Shown piece by piece: positions 61,887-64,000 of a DNA stretch of 64,000 nucleotides. The translations under genes were made by a program, and so were the position numbers. The notes under the pieces are model-generated. The model ran no database searches, was not told where the DNA came from, and saw only the letters and a list, made by a program, of their open reading frames with translations. The DNA lies in NCBI GenBank assembly GCA_945898095.1, contig CAMDHE010000004.1, positions 28,016 to 92,015 on the forward strand. The letters run 5' to 3'. The stretch comes from Roseateles toxinivorans. GTDB taxonomy: Bacteria > Pseudomonadota > Gammaproteobacteria > Burkholderiales > Burkholderiaceae_C. The stretch's first letter is position 1; each line of letters starts with the position of its first letter.

Positions 61887-62782
61887 TAAGCCTGATCGCT
61901 GAGGATTTCGAGGAGCATGGCGTGGGGGACGCGGCCATCGATGATGTGGACGGCGTTGACGCCGCTGCGCGCGGCTTCGAGGGCCGAGGCGATCTTGGGC
62001 AACATGCCGCCTGACAAGGTGCCGTCGGCGAACAGCGCATCGATTTCGCGCGCGCTCAAGTCGGTCAGCAAATTGCCGGCCTTGTCGAGCACGCCAGGGG
62101 TGTTGGTCAACAACACCAGTTTCTCGGCTTTCAAGACTTCGGCCAGCTTGCCGGCCACCACATCGGCATTGATGTTGTAGCTCTCGTTGTTTTCGCCGAA
62201 CCCGATCGGGCTGATGACGGGGATGAACTGGTCGTCCTGCAAGGCCTTGACCACGCTCGGGTCAATGCTGACGATGTCGCCGACCAGGCCCAGGTCATGC
62301 TCCTTGCTCGGATCTTCCATGTCGGCCATTTTCAGTTTGCGCGCCCGGATCATGCCGCCATCGCGCCCGGTCAGGCCGACCGCTTTGCCGCCGGCGACAT
62401 TGATCAAGCCGACGATGTCCTGCTGCACCTGGCCGGCCAGCACCCATTCGACGACTTCCATCGTCTCGTCGTCGGTCACCCTCATGCCCTGGATGAACTG
62501 CCCCGTCTTGCCCAGGCGACCCAAGGCCTCCTCGATCTGCGGCCCGCCGCCATGCACTACCACCGGATTCAGCCCGACCAGTTTCAGCAGTACGACATCC
62601 TCGGCAAAATCGAGTTGCAGCGCCGGGTCGGTCATCGCATTGCCGCCGTACTTGATGACGATGGTCTTGCCGTGAAAGCGGCGGATATAGGGCAAAGCCT
62701 GCGAGAGGATCTCCGCCTTGTCGCGCGCAGAGATATGGGTCATGTCGGTGCCGGGGGTGGCGGCTGCAGGCTCGGTTGTCAT
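61862..62782 (-). CDS. argB: Acetylglutamate kinase
   Basis: 306 residues, second enzyme of arginine synthesis, phosphorylating N-acetylglutamate with ATP. Signature blocks are [11 protein letters not shown] (catalytic Lys), [33 protein letters not shown] and [10 protein letters not shown]; the C-terminal [13 protein letters not shown] supplies another key Lys. The N-terminal 15 residues before [13 protein letters not shown] are extra, and the second Met is a possible start. Its final codons form one arm of a perfect palindrome, and copies of them recur downstream. No other arg genes adjoin it. Confidence 0.95.
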   Translation of the reverse strand: MTTEPAAATPGTDMTHISARDKAEILSQALPYIRRFHGKTIVIKYGGNAMTDPALQLDFAEDVVLLKLVGLNPVVVHGGGPQIEEALGRLGKTGQFIQGMRVTDDETMEVVEWVLAGQVQQDIVGLINVAGGKAVGLTGRDGGMIRARKLKMADMEDPSKEHDLGLVGDIVSIDPSVVKALQDDQFIPVISPIGFGENNESYNINADVVAGKLAEVLKAEKLVLLTNTPGVLDKAGNLLTDLSAREIDALFADGTLSGGMLPKIASALEAARSGVNAVHIIDGRVPHAMLLEILSDQAYGTMIRSH

Positions 62783-62826
62783 TGCGCGCTCGGGTGAGGT
62801 TGGAATCTGGCGCTGATTGTAGGGGC

Positions 62827-63306
62827 CTAGAAAACCCAGACCAGGGCCGCAGTCATCGTCACATAGCGCGCGAATTTACCGATCGCCATATAGGCCACGC
62901 AGGGCCAGAACGGCAGCTTCAGCCAACCGGCGACCGCGCACAGCGGATCACCCAGCACCGGCAACCAACTCAGCAGACAGGCTTTGGCGCCAAAGCGTTG
63001 CAGCCAACCCAAGACGCGCCTGTCCCGAGGCTCATGGTGAGTCGCACGCTCATAAGCCTGCTCCGCGCCATAGCCCATCCACCAGGTGATGGCGCCACCA
63101 ATCGTATTGCCCGCTGTGGCCACCAGCATGGCCGGCCAGAACAAGGCCGGGTCGGCTTTCACCAGCAAGAAGACCGCCGGTTCGGAGCCCAGCGGCAGCA
63201 AGGTTGCCGAGACCAGCGAGATCACAAACACCGCCGTCAAGCCGACTTGCGGCAAAGCCAGCGTGGCCAGCAACATTGCGATCGAGGACTGCAACCAGAT
63301 TTCCAT
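62827..63306 (-). CDS. YqaA-family membrane protein (SNARE-associated/VTT domain)
   Basis: 159 residues with about four membrane segments. The VTT-type pattern is visible in [35 protein letters not shown] and the re-entrant-loop block [24 protein letters not shown]. YqaA is a DedA relative whose members contribute to membrane homeostasis. It diverges from dusB over a 94-base gap. Confidence 0.9.
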   Translation of the reverse strand: MEIWLQSSIAMLLATLALPQVGLTAVFVISLVSATLLPLGSEPAVFLLVKADPALFWPAMLVATAGNTIGGAITWWMGYGAEQAYERATHHEPRDRRVLGWLQRFGAKACLLSWLPVLGDPLCAVAGWLKLPFWPCVAYMAIGKFARYVTMTAALVWVF

Positions 63307-63321
63307 CGCAGGATTATCCGG

Positions 63322-63371
63322 TCAGCCGATGTCAACCGGCTGAAATTGCAGCCCAAACTCAAAGGTATACT
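63322..63371. promoter_or_regulatory. Divergent yqaA/dusB control region
   Basis: A 7-bp inverted repeat (TCAGCCG at 63322, CGGCTGA at 63337, 8-base spacer) and a good -10 TATACT at 63366-63371 for dusB; the matching -35 is weak. The inverted repeat could be an operator or simply a stem-loop. Confidence 0.35.
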
Positions 63372-63400
63372 TTTGCCTCATTTTTAAGCAATAACGATCA

Positions 63401-64000
63401 ATGCCTTCGCGCTTGCAACTCGGCTCGCATGAACTGCCGAACCATCTGTTCGTGGCGCCAATGGCTGGCGTCACCGACCGGCCGTTTCGTCAGCTCTGCC
63501 GCCGCATGGGCGCCGGTTATGCGGTCAGCGAAATGGTCACCTCGCGCAAGGATCTATGGGACAGCCTGAAGACCTCGCGCCGCGCTGACCACCAGGGCGA
63601 AGCCGGGCCGATCGCGGTGCAGATCGCCGGCACCGATGCGCTGATGATGGCCGAAGCCGCGACCTACAACATCGACCGCGGTGCGCAGATCATCGACATC
63701 AATATGGGCTGCCCGGCCAAGAAAGTCTGCAGCAAATGGGCCGGTTCAGCCCTGATGCAGGACGAACCGCTGGCCTTGCAGATCATCGAAGCGGTGGTCG
63801 CTGCGGCGGCGCCGCGCAATGTACCGGTGACGCTGAAAATGCGCACCGGTTGGTGCGAGACCGAGAAGAACGCCTTGCGCCTGGCGCTGGCCGCCGAGAA
63901 CGCCGGCGTGGCCATGGTCACCGTGCATGGCCGCACCCGCGAGCAGGGCTACAAGGGCCAGGCTGAATATGCGACCGTTGCCGCCGTCAAAGCCGCTTTG
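63401..64000 (+). CDS. dusB: tRNA-dihydrouridine synthase DusB, 3' end cut by window edge
   Basis: The first 200 residues of an FMN enzyme that reduces uridine to dihydrouridine in the tRNA D-loop with NADPH. MAGVTDRPFRQLCRRMG (FMN barrel start), INMGCPAKKVCSKWAGSAL with the catalytic Cys near residue 108, KMRTGW and TVHGRTREQGYKG are diagnostic of DusB. I chose the ATG at 63401, 30 bases after TATACT; there is no strong ribosome-binding site. In many Proteobacteria fis follows dusB, beyond this window. Confidence 0.94.
   Translation, partial: MPSRLQLGSHELPNHLFVAPMAGVTDRPFRQLCRRMGAGYAVSEMVTSRKDLWDSLKTSRRADHQGEAGPIAVQIAGTDALMMAEAATYNIDRGAQIIDINMGCPAKKVCSKWAGSALMQDEPLALQIIEAVVAAAAPRNVPVTLKMRTGWCETEKNALRLALAAENAGVAMVTVHGRTREQGYKGQAEYATVAAVKAAL

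Overview
The window is about 60% GC, tightly packed bacterial chromosome. Several features point to a betaproteobacterium of the order Burkholderiales: the gene order hisI-hisE-HIT-tatABC next to htrA and nif3, a SlmA-type TetR regulator, a dusB gene, and five TctC/Bug-type periplasmic binding proteins in 20 kb. I cannot name the genus. I found no rRNA, tRNA, CRISPR array, prophage or complete insertion sequence.

Layout. (1) 1-6.1 kb: the end of pcaF (beta-ketoadipate pathway), a duplicated hairpin element, then a divergent Lrp regulator and putA (proline to glutamate). A 162-bp MITE-like repeat supplies the stop codon of putA. (2) 6.1-16 kb: an aerobic CO dehydrogenase cluster (coxM-S-L, then coxG-D-E, mocA and an appended 2OG-Fe(II) oxygenase on the minus strand; a membrane protein and an XdhC/CoxF-type gene on the plus strand). 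CoxL carries the form I active-site motif AYRCSFR. (3) 16-23.1 kb: malonyl-CoA synthetase, a Cys-rich CWC protein, DsbD, a universal stress protein, a DTW-domain tRNA-modifying enzyme, a GNAT and an MFS transporter. (4) 23.1-28.8 kb: an internally deleted amidohydrolase remnant, an intact RHH/PIN toxin-antitoxin pair, the glycerol genes glpK-glpR and glpD, and a decayed second copy of the toxin-antitoxin pair on the far side.

(5) 28.8-42.5 kb: a GGDEF protein, then a catabolic island around a LysR regulator. It holds a Rieske oxygenase, a PDR-type reductase, a Gfo/Idh/MocA dehydrogenase, a class II aldolase/decarboxylase, two TctC receptors, a GST, a hemerythrin, a GlcG/HbpS protein, a PuuD-like membrane cytochrome and a large bis-MGD molybdoenzyme. 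The Rieske, reductase, Gfo/Idh/MocA and decarboxylase set resembles phthalate-type aromatic dicarboxylate breakdown. A second MITE copy follows. (6) 42.7-54.2 kb: further carboxylate-catabolism units: a ThDP enzyme with TctC and VOC genes; then an isopropylmalate-dehydrogenase-like gene, TctC and GntR, diverging from TctC, a PEP-mutase/isocitrate-lyase-family lyase and LeuC/LeuD-like hydro-lyase subunits; then a PdxA-like dehydrogenase. (7) 54.2-64 kb: mostly housekeeping genes: nif3, htrA, tatCBA, HIT, hisE, hisI, mutT, a DUF815 ATPase, slmA, an orphan response regulator, argB (whose 3' end is caught in a perfect palindrome and tandem repeats), yqaA and the start of dusB.

How it fits together. 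The strain looks like a metabolically flexible heterotroph. It takes up many organic acids through TctC receptors, funnels aromatic acids to central metabolism, uses proline and glycerol, and can probably oxidise CO. The best candidates for something undescribed are the LysR island (29.7-42.5 kb) and the GntR-controlled lyase/hydro-lyase cluster (46.3-54.2 kb). The most striking DNA-level structures are the MITE at the putA stop codon, the toxin-antitoxin copies bracketing the glp genes, and the 3'-end-capturing repeats behind lrp and argB.
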